Counted from the first letter of the stretch, positions 20,487 through 31,514 are shown. The stretch: 64,000 nt of DNA from Henningerozyma blattae CBS 6284 (GCF_000315915.1 NC_020189.1:124001-188000), one strand, 5' to 3'. Program-made: numbers and translations. The notes: a model not told the origin generated them from the sequence alone.

Positions 20487-20497
20487 TATATATAAAA
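20487..20497 (+). promoter_or_regulatory. TATA box of ACS1
   Basis: TATATATAAAA lies 170 bp upstream of the ACS1 ATG, within the normal yeast range. Strongly regulated yeast genes usually have such a consensus TATA. Confidence 0.75.
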
Positions 20498-20666
20498 GGG
20501 TCTGGAGTTTCGATGTTTGGGATTTAGGATTAAGTTCTAATTCTTTTAGATATATAAAAAATAACAATTAAAAATAAAATAAAAAAACCACCACCACTCT
20601 TTTGAGTTTTTTTATTCAGAAACATTAAATAACGCTATCACTAAACAAAAAACGAAAGATCAAATT

Positions 20667-22844
20667 ATGCCCGCTGTTGTTAAAGACACACCAACGTCTC
20701 CAACTTCCAAAGTCTGTGACTTGAAAGCTCAATTGAATAACGAGATTTCCTCGTTAAACAAGCAACAAGACAAACCAGCTTCTTCTTCTTCTGCTGAAAG
20801 GCCAAAATCATCTCATGATTATGAACATTTGACTAATGTAGGTATTGTTCCTCAGAAACCTGTCTTGGATAGACTTCAACCAAGTTTGGTCAACCATTAC
20901 AATCCTCATGTTCAAGATTTCAATGAATACAAGAGATTGTATGCACAATCCATTAACAATCCAAGAGAATTCTTTGGTACAAGAGCCAAACAATTTTTGA
21001 ATTGGTCAAAACCATTTGATGAAGTTTATATGCCAGATCCAAAGACTGATTTGCCATCTTTTGAAAATAATTCTTGGTTCTTAAACGGTCAAATCAATGC
21101 TTGTTATAATTGTGTCGATAGACATGCATTAGAAACACCAGATAAAGTAGCCATCATTTACGAAGCTGATGAACCAGGTCAAGGTTATAGTTTAACTTAT
21201 AAAGAATTATTGGAACAAGTCTGTAAATTGGCTCAAGTTTTGAAAATTTCCATGGGTGTACAAAAGGGTGATACTGTTGCTGTTTATATGCCTATGATTC
21301 CACAAGCTTTGATTACCTTATTGGCCATTACAAGAATTGGTGCTGTCCATTCTGTTGTTTTTGCTGGGTTTTCTTCTAACTCTTTAAGAGATAGAATTAA
21401 CGATGCTAATTCTAAAGTAGTCATTACTGCTGATGAATCCTTAAGAGGTAGTAAGATCATTGAAACTAAAAAAATCGTCGACGATGCTTTGAAGGAAACT
21501 CCAAACGTGAGAAACGTTTTAGTCTATAAGCGTACCAATAATCCAAAAGTTTCTTATCAAAATGGTAGAGATTTGATTTGGAGTGAAGAAATGAAAAAAT
21601 ACAAGACTTATTGTCCATGTGAACCTGTCGATTCAGAACATCCATTGTTTTTATTATATACTTCTGGTTCCACTGGTGCTCCAAAAGGTGTTCAACATTC
21701 CACCGCTGGTTATTTATTAGGTGCCTCTTTGACTATGCGTTACACTTTTGACACTCATAGAGAAGATGTTTTCTTTACTGCAGGTGATATTGGTTGGATT
21801 ACTGGTCATACTTATGTCGTTTATGGTCCATTGTTATACGGTTGTACTACTGTCGTCTTCGAAGGTACTCCAGCTTATCCAAATTTCTCCAGATATTGGG
21901 ATATTGTTGATACTCATAAGGTCACTCAATTTTATGTAGCTCCAACTGCTTTACGTCTATTAAAGAGAGCCGGAACTTCTTATATCGATGGGTATTCTTT
22001 GAAATCTTTGAGATGTTTAGGTTCTGTCGGTGAACCAATTGCTGCTGAAGTTTGGGAATGGTATTCTGAAAATATTGGTAAGAATGAAATTCCTATTGTC
22101 GATACTTATTGGCAAACTGAATCTGGTTCTCACTTAGTCACTCCATTGGCAGGTGGTGTCACTCCAATGAAACCAGGTTCTGCATCTTATCCATTCTTCG
22201 GTATTGACGCTGTTATTTTAGATCCAACTACTGGTCAAGAAATCAATGAAAACCATGCTGAAGGTGTTCTAGCGGTAAAACAAGCTTGGCCTTCATTTGC
22301 AAGAACCATTTGGAAAAACCATGATAGATACTTAGATACCTATTTGAATCCTTACAAAGGTTATTACTTCACAGGTGATGGTGCTGCCAGAGATAAGGAT
22401 GGTTACATTTGGATCTTGGGTCGTGTCGATGATGTTGTTAATGTTTCAGGTCACAGATTATCTACTGCTGAAATTGAAGCTGCCATCATTCAAGATTCCT
22501 TAGTGGCTGAATGTGCTGTTGTTGGATTTAATGATGATTTAACTGGTCAAGCTGTTGCTGCATTTGTTGTTTTGAAAAATAAAGAAAATTGGTCTTCTGC
22601 AAGTGATTCAGAATTATTAGACATTAAGAAGCATTTGATTTTAACTGTTCGTAAAGATATTGGTCCATTTGCTGCTCCAAAATTAATCGTCTTGGTAGAT
22701 GATTTGCCAAAGACAAGATCTGGTAAGATTATGAGACGTATCTTAAGAAAGATTTTGGCCGGTGAATCCGATCAATTAGGTGATATTTCCACTTTATCTA
22801 ACCCAGGTGTAGTAAAGCATTTGATCGAATCTGTCAAATTATAA
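20667..22844 (+). CDS. ACS1: Acetyl-CoA synthetase, Acs1 type
   Basis: The enzyme makes acetyl-CoA from acetate, ATP and CoA through acetyl-AMP. The 725 residues compare with 713 for S. cerevisiae Acs1 and 683 for Acs2; the long N-terminal extension (residues 1-60) supports the Acs1 type. The AMP-binding P-loop is [14 protein letters not shown] near residue 330. The acetate and adenine pocket motif is [11 protein letters not shown] near 480. The hinge is [20 protein letters not shown] near 590, and the C-terminal catalytic lysine lies in [15 protein letters not shown] near 687. Codon choice is biased toward highly expressed yeast codons. The position next to an Oaf1-type gene and a Gpb2-type gene matches YAL051W-YAL054C-YAL056W. 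The promoter carries CSREs and TATA. Confidence 0.95.
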   Translation: MPAVVKDTPTSPTSKVCDLKAQLNNEISSLNKQQDKPASSSSAERPKSSHDYEHLTNVGIVPQKPVLDRLQPSLVNHYNPHVQDFNEYKRLYAQSINNPREFFGTRAKQFLNWSKPFDEVYMPDPKTDLPSFENNSWFLNGQINACYNCVDRHALETPDKVAIIYEADEPGQGYSLTYKELLEQVCKLAQVLKISMGVQKGDTVAVYMPMIPQALITLLAITRIGAVHSVVFAGFSSNSLRDRINDANSKVVITADESLRGSKIIETKKIVDDALKETPNVRNVLVYKRTNNPKVSYQNGRDLIWSEEMKKYKTYCPCEPVDSEHPLFLLYTSGSTGAPKGVQHSTAGYLLGASLTMRYTFDTHREDVFFTAGDIGWITGHTYVVYGPLLYGCTTVVFEGTPAYPNFSRYWDIVDTHKVTQFYVAPTALRLLKRAGTSYIDGYSLKSLRCLGSVGEPIAAEVWEWYSENIGKNEIPIVDTYWQTESGSHLVTPLAGGVTPMKPGSASYPFFGIDAVILDPTTGQEINENHAEGVLAVKQAWPSFARTIWKNHDRYLDTYLNPYKGYYFTGDGAARDKDGYIWILGRVDDVVNVSGHRLSTAEIEAAIIQDSLVAECAVVGFNDDLTGQAVAAFVVLKNKENWSSASDSELLDIKKHLILTVRKDIGPFAAPKLIVLVDDLPKTRSGKIMRRILRKILAGESDQLGDISTLSNPGVVKHLIESVKL

Positions 22845-23706
22845 TTAATTAATAATTATAATTATAAATAGTTTATCTGTTGTTTTTTTATGACCCATTA
22901 CACATATTATGAATACCTTTGCTTACTTTTTTTTTTTTCATTACCCACTTTCACCCCCTCTGCATTATCTCATTTTATTTTTTTATATCGTTTCAACTTG
23001 ATTCTTCTTAGTTTTCCAAACAGTTGTGTTAATAGTTTCACCATTCGAAATTTTTTATTTTCCAACTTTTTTTTATTCATTCTTCTTATTTAAACTGTTT
23101 ATATTTCTATTTCTCTCATAAATAACACATGTATAATTTCAAAAGACCAAAAAAAATAATTTCGTGTAATTTTATTACCCCACCAAATCAGGAGTTCTCT
23201 TAAAATATTAACCACTACAATTCAAAATCTCTTTTGTAAAGATTAAATAAAAATTATAATTTATTATACAAAAATTTTACATATACTACAATAGTTTTAT
23301 TTTTATTATTATTATTATTATTATATTTAAAAATCGAGAAAATATAGAAAAGAAAATAAGTTCTTCAAATTTATTGAAGTTGAAAAATTCTTATGAAAAA
23401 TTAGATTATTAAAGGAGGAAACACACATTAAAAAAGTTCGTAAAGTACTTATAATCAAAAATGGTAGAATAGTATTATATCTATTCCTCTTGATATTTAT
23501 TTTTTTTTTTTTTTTTTAAAAAATATTTTTTGTCATTATTATTTGTTATTTTTATGATTATGATTATGATTATTATTATTATTATTATATGGATTCATTT
23601 TTTTTTATTTGAACCGTTATGCAATGCAAAAGAAAAGGAAGTATATCTACATAAAAACAAAAAACGTCTAATCTTGAGTTGTTGTTATTTTATTTTATTT
23701 TTTCGT
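22845..23706. other. Convergent 3' region between ACS1 and the GPB gene
   Basis: This is very AT-rich, with T runs and two TTA trinucleotide tracts near 23305 and 23570. It lies between two convergent genes, so it holds only 3' UTRs and terminators. Open frames here are low complexity and not called. Confidence 0.7.
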
Positions 23707-23918
23707 TTAACAAACTGAATTAACTGACGGTAATACACTTTCCATGATTGCACCTCTCAAATAGAATTTTTTGGGATTTTCACGTAAAGCTGTTAGCCCA
23801 CCAATCATCAATAATATCCCATCTGATTGAGCCATTGAACATGCAATATTAATCATTTTATGAGTAGTACATTCAGTTTCCACTCGAATATTACTTGTAT
23901 CGGTAATTCGAAGATTCT
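23707..23918 (-). other. Out-of-frame last kelch segment of the GPB gene
   Basis: Directly after the stop of the upstream frame, the minus-1 frame reads on for 70 codons with clear kelch character: MINIACSMAQSDGILLMIGG then LTALRENPKKFYLRGAIMES and a stop at 23707. One extra A in the A6 run (plus-strand T6 at 23922-23927) would fuse it to the main frame. This looks like the true C-terminus of the protein. Confidence 0.75.
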
Positions 23919-26900
23919 TTATTTTTTATAGATATCACCACCATCTTCATCACTAATATCATCACTATCATCATTACTTATAACACTTTCATCACTACTA
24001 TTGCTACTGTTACTGCTATCACTACTCATGCTATTACTTCTAACTTTCTTTTTCTTTTTCATTTGATCTCCTTTATTGTCATGATCATTGGCAAATACAA
24101 TACTATCAAGTAATACACCGTCTTGATAAACACCAGTAACAATATTGAAAATATTCAGTTGGCCACTACCTAATGGAATACCATATCTTTTTTCGTCACC
24201 ATATTGTTTACCATAGACATCTGTTTCCATAACTCCATCATATTGAAGTTCATATTCATAATTTTCAAAATTAATATTTTTATATAGCATATCAATATCC
24301 TTAGGAATTAAGCCACCAACACATACGGCCATATGACCAATGCTTGCCATAGAATGACCAACTAATTTCACATCCAATGGTATCATTGATTCTTTTTTAT
24401 TTCTAATTCTGTTGACATAATGTTTATCATTTAGATCACCAATTTCCTTTTTATACCCTTCTTTGGGATCTTTAATGGATGCAAATGTCTGGACTCTGTT
24501 CCATTTATGGTTATCAACATCATACCACCACATATCGCCTTTAATATCTAAATGATTCGAGCCCCCATGAATAATAAACATTCCTGCTAATCTATCATCC
24601 ACGGGTGACCCGCTATTACTATTAATATTACCTTTTTTAGTAAAATCATCAAAATTATTATATGATTTAAAATTGGGTGATTTTAACATCATATTTAAAT
24701 TAATTTTACTTGGATTATTACATAAATTTTGCTTCTGTTCCATCATCGATAAGGTGCTTAATGTTGTCATTGATTGATATGAACTTGTTGGTGTATTGCT
24801 ACTACTATGAGGTGGAGTATTATTAGCACTATTAGGAGTACTGGAGCGTTTATGAGATTTTGAAGTACTATTACGTTTCTGTTTAGAATGCTTTGAATGA
24901 TGATGCCGATGATGATTATGATGACTAGTACTACGTCTACTGGTGGTATTTAAATTTGGACAATGATGGTTGTATAAAGGTCTTGTTGTACCGATGGCAG
25001 CCACTGATGCAGATTCCAATGAAAAATCAGATTCTAATTTAGATAATACTTCGGTCTCTATAGATCTACCGGGAGATATACCTTCATTAGGAACATAAAA
25101 TGCACAAAATCCTCTTGCAGATGGCCAATCATTTTCACTTTCAATAATTGTAGGAGTTATACGAGAATCTGGAGTTGAATTTGGAATATTTTCAGAATCA
25201 GTAATAGTTTGAGAATTTAAAGCTAGAGGAGTTGCAGTAGCATTTGTTGGGAATTCATAATAACCACGTTTACCTCTATTCAATATTGGTATTTCTATTC
25301 TCCAAAGATCATTCATAGCTTCATATCTATCTACATCTAATTGACAGTAACCACCAAATATATAAATACAATTGATGGTTGATTTATTTGAAATTGATGC
25401 ATTTTGTTTGATACTATTCCTTAGGTTTAAATTATAGTTGAAAATTTGTTGTTGATGTGAAAGTTGTTGAGGAGTCAATTGTGGGATAGATTGTTGCTGT
25501 GAGTTTGAAGATTTTTTAGATCTATCAGAATTATTAGTTGATGATGTTGTAGATGAATTTTTGGAAGAAGCTGAATTAGAACTTGTTAAGGAGAATGAAG
25601 AAGTAGTTGTGCTCACTTGATCGAAATGTGCAAAACTATTAGCACTGTTGCTAGTTTGTCCTGTTGATTTATTATTAGAATTAGAATTAGAATTAATAGT
25701 ATTGTTTGAATCTTCATTTTTATTACCTACAGAGACTAAAACATGACCAAGTCTTGGGAATAATGTGGAATAATTGGAATACACGGGAGTAGCTGGGTTT
25801 GCCACTAATTCAATTTTTGAAAATTTAAATAACATGGTATCTAAAATATAACCATTGTTATTTAAAATAGAAGAATGATTAATAATATATTTCCCCTGTG
25901 AATTAATGGTAGTTTCAGTTATAATTTCCATACCACCGTAAAAGAAAATATAACGAGGAGTTAATCTTGTACCTTTTAAACCTAATAAAGGAGGTGGGAT
26001 TGTGCCTGTGACTTCTTGTCTCTTCACACTACAATAAGTAATTGATTTGACAAAAAGAAAAGGATTAGATACCATGCATGGGTTATTGATAATTTCTGGT
26101 AAGAATGGAGGTGGTAGATTTTCTAATCCGTTAACAATGAAATCATCCAAATTAGGGATTTCTTCATCATATCTATGGAATGCCATTAGCCCACCTAAAA
26201 TGAAAATATTATCATCCATGGAAACAGTGCAATGATAAGATAAGGCTGGTAATTTCTCTTTACCAAACATGGATGGTATTGAAGTACCACCTGAAAATGA
26301 ATCATATCTTTGTGGTATTACAGATGAAGCTTGATTAAAGATGGCAGTTGTCTTATCGCTATAATAATTTGATTCTGGTTCCTTAGCATCGATTAAGAAT
26401 TGTCTAAAATTTCTACGAACTGTAGGTAACCACATTGTATGGCTCTTCAAAGATGCATCATCTAATAATGGAGTGGCAGCTAATAAATTGCCATAATAGC
26501 TAGAATATGTAGTTAGTGCCTTTGAAGTTAAGGCATCCACTTTACCCAAGTTATCTATATTTGACGTAGTAAAGTCATCTAAATAACTGGAACATTTAGA
26601 AAATTCCAAACCATTATGGAGCTTTGCATCACAACTTGATAAAGAAGAATCCTTTGTGGTAGGGATCTGTTGATCAATCCCATTCCCATTAGAAGTTCTA
26701 GACGCTATAATATCTTCTGCTGAAAAAGGTTGTTGCGGTGTTGTAGTTTGGGTTGGATCTGAGACAAGTTTCGTATCATAATATTTTTTCAACCAATATT
26801 CAGTTTCTAATTGTAATTTTTTCCTAGTAGCAATGGAATAATGATTTGGGTCATCGAATACAGAAAAATAATTTGTCATATAAGATGGAGGTGAAAACCC

Positions 26901-27203
26901 AGCTTTAATGATTGAATCATCTTCCGTAGTTTTTATAGAAGCCATTTTATTCTTCTCAATATCTTCCTGTTGCTTACGATCCAATCTATTCTGCCTAATC
27001 TGCAAGTCTAGGTTTAATAGATGAGTCTTTATTAGCTTCGAGTTTGGTGTATCTTTCTTAGATCTATAGAAATCGGTAGCACGACCGAGACTACTGTTAT
27101 TATTATAATTATAATTATTCTGATTGGGTTGATTTTTAGTATTCTGCTTCTTATGATAATCTTCTGAATGTGCTAATCGATTTAAAAAAAGTCCTTTCAT
27201 CAT
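23919..27203 (-). CDS. GPB1/GPB2: Kelch-repeat protein Gpb1/Gpb2 type, frame ends early
   Basis: Gpb1 and Gpb2 are kelch proteins that act with the G-alpha Gpa2, inhibit the cAMP-PKA pathway and stabilise the Ras GAPs Ira1/Ira2. The frame encodes 1094 residues, against ~880-897 in S. cerevisiae; Asn/Ser-rich insertions explain the surplus. Kelch blades are visible as hydrophobic-GG strands: SMDDNIFILGGLMAFHRYDE near 327, IFFYGGMEII near 420, CIYIFGGYCQLDVDRYE near 613, MFIIHGGSNHLDIKGDMWWY near 868 and VGHSMASIGHMAVCVGGLIP near 950. The frame ends in an acidic stretch (ISDEDGGDIYKK) at an A6 run, and the final kelch segment continues in another frame. Order with NDD1 and NUD1 matches YOR371C-YOR373W; position after ACS1 matches YAL056W. 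Its tiny MM start is unproblematic. Confidence 0.88.
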   Translation of the reverse strand: MMKGLFLNRLAHSEDYHKKQNTKNQPNQNNYNYNNNSSLGRATDFYRSKKDTPNSKLIKTHLLNLDLQIRQNRLDRKQQEDIEKNKMASIKTTEDDSIIKAGFSPPSYMTNYFSVFDDPNHYSIATRKKLQLETEYWLKKYYDTKLVSDPTQTTTPQQPFSAEDIIASRTSNGNGIDQQIPTTKDSSLSSCDAKLHNGLEFSKCSSYLDDFTTSNIDNLGKVDALTSKALTTYSSYYGNLLAATPLLDDASLKSHTMWLPTVRRNFRQFLIDAKEPESNYYSDKTTAIFNQASSVIPQRYDSFSGGTSIPSMFGKEKLPALSYHCTVSMDDNIFILGGLMAFHRYDEEIPNLDDFIVNGLENLPPPFLPEIINNPCMVSNPFLFVKSITYCSVKRQEVTGTIPPPLLGLKGTRLTPRYIFFYGGMEIITETTINSQGKYIINHSSILNNNGYILDTMLFKFSKIELVANPATPVYSNYSTLFPRLGHVLVSVGNKNEDSNNTINSNSNSNNKSTGQTSNSANSFAHFDQVSTTTSSFSLTSSNSASSKNSSTTSSTNNSDRSKKSSNSQQQSIPQLTPQQLSHQQQIFNYNLNLRNSIKQNASISNKSTINCIYIFGGYCQLDVDRYEAMNDLWRIEIPILNRGKRGYYEFPTNATATPLALNSQTITDSENIPNSTPDSRITPTIIESENDWPSARGFCAFYVPNEGISPGRSIETEVLSKLESDFSLESASVAAIGTTRPLYNHHCPNLNTTSRRSTSHHNHHRHHHSKHSKQKRNSTSKSHKRSSTPNSANNTPPHSSSNTPTSSYQSMTTLSTLSMMEQKQNLCNNPSKINLNMMLKSPNFKSYNNFDDFTKKGNINSNSGSPVDDRLAGMFIIHGGSNHLDIKGDMWWYDVDNHKWNRVQTFASIKDPKEGYKKEIGDLNDKHYVNRIRNKKESMIPLDVKLVGHSMASIGHMAVCVGGLIPKDIDMLYKNINFENYEYELQYDGVMETDVYGKQYGDEKRYGIPLGSGQLNIFNIVTGVYQDGVLLDSIVFANDHDNKGDQMKKKKKVRSNSMSSDSSNSSNSSDESVISNDDSDDISDEDGGDIYKK

Positions 27204-27487
27204 TTTTTGCCAAAAGAGTAAATTTAATTATAAGATAAAGAATTTTTAAACTTTTTCTTTTTTTCCGCTACGCCTATGTGAAATTCTCAATGAGATTCAA
27301 CTTGAAACTGATATTTTTTATTAGGACTAAAAATGGTAGTTGTAAAACTTCCGTTTGTCTCCGGCAGTGATAGCGCCCTGTACAGAAGAAGAATGTGAAC
27401 CAAAACGTGTCCTGATAAAATTAAAGATATATGGCCACGTAAACTCACAGAAGGTGTGACCAACGGCAGTTTAACACTTTCTCAATG

Positions 27488-27521
<34 letters not shown>

Positions 27522-28406
27522 CATATGCTTATATGTGTTTCCGTAGATAGTACTGCGATTTACAGTAGCATACAGGCCATACTAGAGAAATCTTTGGTTC
27601 TCAAAACTACATTACATCTCAAGCATCACATTTATGTAAAATCCGACGATAATTTATATATACGCATTCATGCTTTTAGTGTGTAGATATTAACATCTTC
27701 ACTGTAATCACGCCGGGTTTCCATAAGGCACACCATCCAAGATCTTATATAATATCCATTATAGCGGGCATTGCCCTAAAACCTCTACTAATAAGGCCAT
27801 TGGAATCGCAAGGTCAAGGAACCAAGACAATAAAATTAGTACAAATAATGGAAACAATGTAAAATTGTGAAAGAAAAAAGAAAATAGTTAAAAAAAAAAT
27901 AGAAAAAGAAAAAGAAAAATACATCTAATCGGAACAGATCTCACGTGGCAGGAACTTCCTCCAGAATTCCGGCCGTCGGTTGTCCTAGTCAGGGTCTGCG
28001 CGTTTTTTCTGTGGCCGGGTCAGGCACAGGGTTTCTGTGAGGTTGTCTGGGGAGATCGTGGCGAATCTCGGACAGATGTATCCGGATCTGGTAACTCCCT
28101 AGCTGGGAAAGATGAATATCCGATAAGGAAATAGATTTCCCAGTTTCACGTGCCTTTCGGGTATAGCCCGAAACTAAGCTCCGAGCCGTTTTAAAGTCAA
28201 CAAGAATATATTCTTGTATATATAAACGTATAACGTATGTATATATATATATATATATGTAGGAAAAAAAAAGGTTTGTGTAAAAAAAGGTTTTTATTAT
28301 GGAATGTGTTTGAGGTACGTATAGGAAAAGGGTTTAATTTTACGTGAATATGTTTATGTGCGGTAAGACATGGGCATGTCCCCGGCAACGTGGTTGATTG
28401 TTATAG
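27204..28406. other. GPB promoter and NDD1 3' flank, with a GC-richer segment
   Basis: The left part has a long (TA)n tract at 27486-27520. A GC-richer part at about 27940-28200 carries CACGTG sites near 27952 and 28147, many CCGG triplets and a perfect inverted repeat TTTCGGG-TATAG-CCCGAAA at 28155-28173. A TATATATAAA element follows near 28218. No gene is supported, and the two flanking genes are both leftward. Confidence 0.6.
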
Positions 28407-30503
28407 TTATGAATCATTCATCTCTAGGAACGACTTGCTTCGATTGTTTATCAAAGTGTTTTCCGATGGGTTCTTGTTTTCTTTACCATTATTCATGTTA
28501 TTATTAGAGCCAATGTAATTTTCAATCAATGATTGTGTTCTGACTAATTGTTTCTTGTTTTTCATCTTGTTTGAGTTGGCCAAGTTCCCGCTACTACTGC
28601 GACGATTGACATTACTTGTGTCTTTTTTCTTCGTGTTTTGAGGATTTGTATTGGTAGAAGTTGATGTTGTTGTTGATGATGATGTTGACGTTGATGTTGT
28701 ATTATTTGTGAATTTCTTTGTATTAGAAACAATGATTTGGAATTTAGTCTTGACATTCTTCTTGGTAATCTTTTTGGTATTTTTATTTGTATTTAAACTT
28801 ATGTTTTTATTTATCGTTAAAGGTTTTGATTTTAACACCACAGGTGTTTGTTCACTAGTAAATGATCCCATCTTCGGTAGTTCAGGTATTTTTAATAAGG
28901 GACCGGAATTATTGGTAGTAGTGATATTATGATTGGAGTTATTATGAGTGTGATGGTGATTATTCATATTGGGTTTGGGTGTAGGTGATAAAGAAAGATG
29001 AGATGTGTCTAAGATCGAAGTATGAGTAATGATACCATCCGGTTTGTCATGGTGAGGGAATCCGCTTCTTTTCAATTTATTGGTCAAATTTGGAACTTTA
29101 TTAATATCTAGTTTGGTGGTAGATTTTGTAGCTGATGAATTCAATTGAATAGTTGTAGGAGACGATCCGTAGATGTCTGGTTCATTATCTATTGTTGAGG
29201 GATGAGGTAATGAAAGTAAATCATCTTTATTTCCTAGGGATAATTTATTATCAGTTAAATTCTTATTGGGTGTTTTTATTAATTTCTTGATACTAGTATT
29301 AATGCTTGGAGAATATTTGAAATTATTTGCAAGATTATTTTGTTGTTCTTTCTTTAAATTTTGAAAATCAATTAATGCACTATTTGATGTAGTGCCACTC
29401 TGCTTGGCAAATGGTGTACCTAATTCATTTAAAATCTTTCTACCGTATGGTGTCAATGATAACAATCGTTTGGAAGGTGAAGATGTCATCATACCATTCA
29501 ATTGATTCGAAGAATTAAACATTAAATTTAAATCAATATTTCTTAATGGTGTGAAATTCATGTTTTTCAAACTTTTTTCATTGTTATTTGTTGTCGTTGT
29601 TGTATTATTATTATTACTACTACTACTATTATTATTACTATTATTTTTGTTTAAATTTGTACCAAATAAATTATTAGACCCATCGGTTCCTAATAATCCC
29701 GAAGTGCTTATGTTAATATTACTATTATTTAGATTTAAAAGATTACTGGAATTATTATTATTTGAATTAGTTGCAGTATTATCAGTGTAAAACCTCAATG
29801 GAGTCTTTGCAGGTGTCTTATGGAAAAGATTCATTGCTGCTGGTGAATCTAATAAGAAATCTTTGAATTGTTCTGGAGATGCTAAAAAAAATTCATTGGA
29901 AAAATTATTATTGGTATTGGTATGTGTATTTATGGAATTGAAATTTATATTATGATAATTTAATCCATTATTATTTGTATTTGTTTGTTGACTTTGAATA
30001 TTAGAATTATTGATGAACTGTAAAACGGATGAAGGTTGTAAATCCATATCATTTAATTGTTGATCTATTTGAAGCACTGGAACTCCCATAGAAACGCCAG
30101 GTAGCATACTATTTTCTACAAGTGAAGAATCATTTTCCATTGATACTTGACCTATATTGTTGGTACGCATGGGAATATTATTATTATTATTGTTGTTGTT
30201 ATGGTTGTTGTTATTCATATTGCCTTGATGATTATTATGAGTATTATTATTTGTGGTAGAGTTATTATTAAATTGTTGGAATTGATTGATTTGATTAGAT
30301 GAATATGGGGTGGGGAATTGAGTGGTCGTTGGTAATGGACTATTAAAAGTGTATTTCAAATTCTCAGATAAAACTTTAAAGAAGGCTGCATCGGTTGGGG
30401 ATTGGTTTGGATCTAGTACATTTTGGAGTTGATTCTGTGGATCGATATTTTGAATGGGATTTGTATTATCATTTTCTGTTAAAATAGTTGATGTTTTTTC
30501 CAT
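28407..30503 (-). CDS. NDD1: Ndd1, coactivator of the G2/M CLB2-cluster genes
   Basis: Ndd1 is recruited by Fkh2-Mcm1 to activate CLB2-cluster genes in G2/M, under Clb-Cdk and Cdc5 control. From ATG 30503 the product has 698 residues (554 in S. cerevisiae), stretched by Asn-rich runs. Conserved islands are clear: YTFNSPLPTTTQFPTPYSSN near 55, SSLVENSMLPG near 130, then the hallmark FFLASPEQFKDFLLDSPAAM followed by LFHKTPAKTPLRF near 210-240. RLLSLTPYGRKILNELGTPF and DIYGSSPTTIQLNSSATKS also match. Many TP and SP sites are potential Cdk sites. The order GPB, NDD1, NUD1 equals YOR371C-YOR373W with the same orientations. Confidence 0.95.
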   Translation of the reverse strand: MEKTSTILTENDNTNPIQNIDPQNQLQNVLDPNQSPTDAAFFKVLSENLKYTFNSPLPTTTQFPTPYSSNQINQFQQFNNNSTTNNNTHNNHQGNMNNNNHNNNNNNNNIPMRTNNIGQVSMENDSSLVENSMLPGVSMGVPVLQIDQQLNDMDLQPSSVLQFINNSNIQSQQTNTNNNGLNYHNINFNSINTHTNTNNNFSNEFFLASPEQFKDFLLDSPAAMNLFHKTPAKTPLRFYTDNTATNSNNNNSSNLLNLNNSNINISTSGLLGTDGSNNLFGTNLNKNNSNNNSSSSNNNNTTTTTNNNEKSLKNMNFTPLRNIDLNLMFNSSNQLNGMMTSSPSKRLLSLTPYGRKILNELGTPFAKQSGTTSNSALIDFQNLKKEQQNNLANNFKYSPSINTSIKKLIKTPNKNLTDNKLSLGNKDDLLSLPHPSTIDNEPDIYGSSPTTIQLNSSATKSTTKLDINKVPNLTNKLKRSGFPHHDKPDGIITHTSILDTSHLSLSPTPKPNMNNHHHTHNNSNHNITTTNNSGPLLKIPELPKMGSFTSEQTPVVLKSKPLTINKNISLNTNKNTKKITKKNVKTKFQIIVSNTKKFTNNTTSTSTSSSTTTSTSTNTNPQNTKKKDTSNVNRRSSSGNLANSNKMKNKKQLVRTQSLIENYIGSNNNMNNGKENKNPSENTLINNRSKSFLEMNDS

Positions 30504-31514
30504 TTTTAGTGTTTTGTATTGGATTAAGAAAAAAAACAAAAAGAATAATTTAAGTTAAAAGTTAAAATATAATAAAATCTAGAAATTCGTTAATGTACTT
30601 TATGTGTCTTTTTTAAATAAAATAAAAAAAAAAAAAAAAAAAAAAAACAAGAGAGAAAATTTGTATTAATATATGTATATGAATATGGAATAAGGAACGA
30701 TAGTAACGAGTGTTGATAAAGGAAGATGCTTGGATCGATAAAAATAGTTAAAGTATGAGTCTTATTTTAGAACAATACGATATATTTTCGAGAATCGAAA
30801 CTAAATAAGATTTAACTTATGAATTGAATACTTTTAGACCAATTCAAAATGTGATATAAATGTTTGCTTTTGATAGAATAGTTGATTTTTGATAGAATAT
30901 GTTTTGCTTTTGATTTGCAAGTGTATTTTTCTTTTTTTTTCGAAATGTGTCTTTTGTTTGTTTGATCTTGAAATAATGTATAACAAATTCAAACGTTTAT
31001 TTACAAAGTATGAACTCAGGATATAAAATGGATAAGAAAACAATAGTGCATAAGGCAAACAAGTCTATCCATCGGAATTGGTTGGAATACGATTTGTTTT
31101 CATTAAGGATTTTCCGCCGAAATATGATCACAACCCTAGAATAAACAAAATTCAAAGGAATAAAGTTGAACAATTCAAGGATAATAAGTGGGATTTAGAG
31201 TTGAGGTTAGAACTTATTAATTTTTGAATAAACAAGCCACAAGTGTTTAGAAATAAACAAAAAAATTAATAATAAAAAAAAAGATTCAAGATAGAAGACG
31301 CGAAAAATGTCTGGATTCCAAAATCGGTAAAAACTTTGCACGTGCACATTCAGGGATTTCGTGTGTTTATATTTTCGCGTTCGCGTTTGAATTCGCGTTT
31401 GCGTTCCCAAATCTTTGTGTATAACATTCTAAAGATACAATGGTTTAGATTAATTAATGATGATCTAAGCAAGATGAGAAGAAGGGAAGAAGGAAAGTAA
31501 GCTAATTAGTGTCT
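30504..31514. other. Divergent NDD1-NUD1 promoter region
   Basis: This 1-kb divergent region includes an A23 homopolymer near 30626 and a cluster of SBF/MBF-like sites at 31298-31405, close to NUD1. A CACGTG within the palindrome TGCACGTGCA lies near 31338. The open frames at 30834-31058 and 31207-31410 are AT-rich and unsupported. Confidence 0.65.
31298..31405. promoter_or_regulatory. Cluster of MBF/SBF-like sites between NDD1 and NUD1
   Basis: ACGCGAAA at 31298, TTTCGTG (inverted CACGAAA) at 31357, then TTTTCGCGT, TCGCGTTT and TTCGCGTTT at 31372-31400. At least five CGCG/SCB-type cores sit in ~108 bp of otherwise AT-rich DNA, 110-215 bp before NUD1. This suggests G1/S expression. Confidence 0.6.

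Larger units (their letters stand above)
19306..20666. other. Long, partly GC-rich ACS1 upstream region
   Basis: The left half is AT-rich with a (TATACA)n tract near 19673. From 19940 to 20340 GC rises and regulatory-looking motifs cluster: CCAAT at 19950, CACGTG at 19963, two near-consensus CSREs, an 11-bp palindrome CCAACTGTTGG at 20440, GGTGGCAAA at 20460 and a TATA box at 20487. Open frames at 19563-19886 and 19913-20227 lack recognisable content and are not called. Confidence 0.7.
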
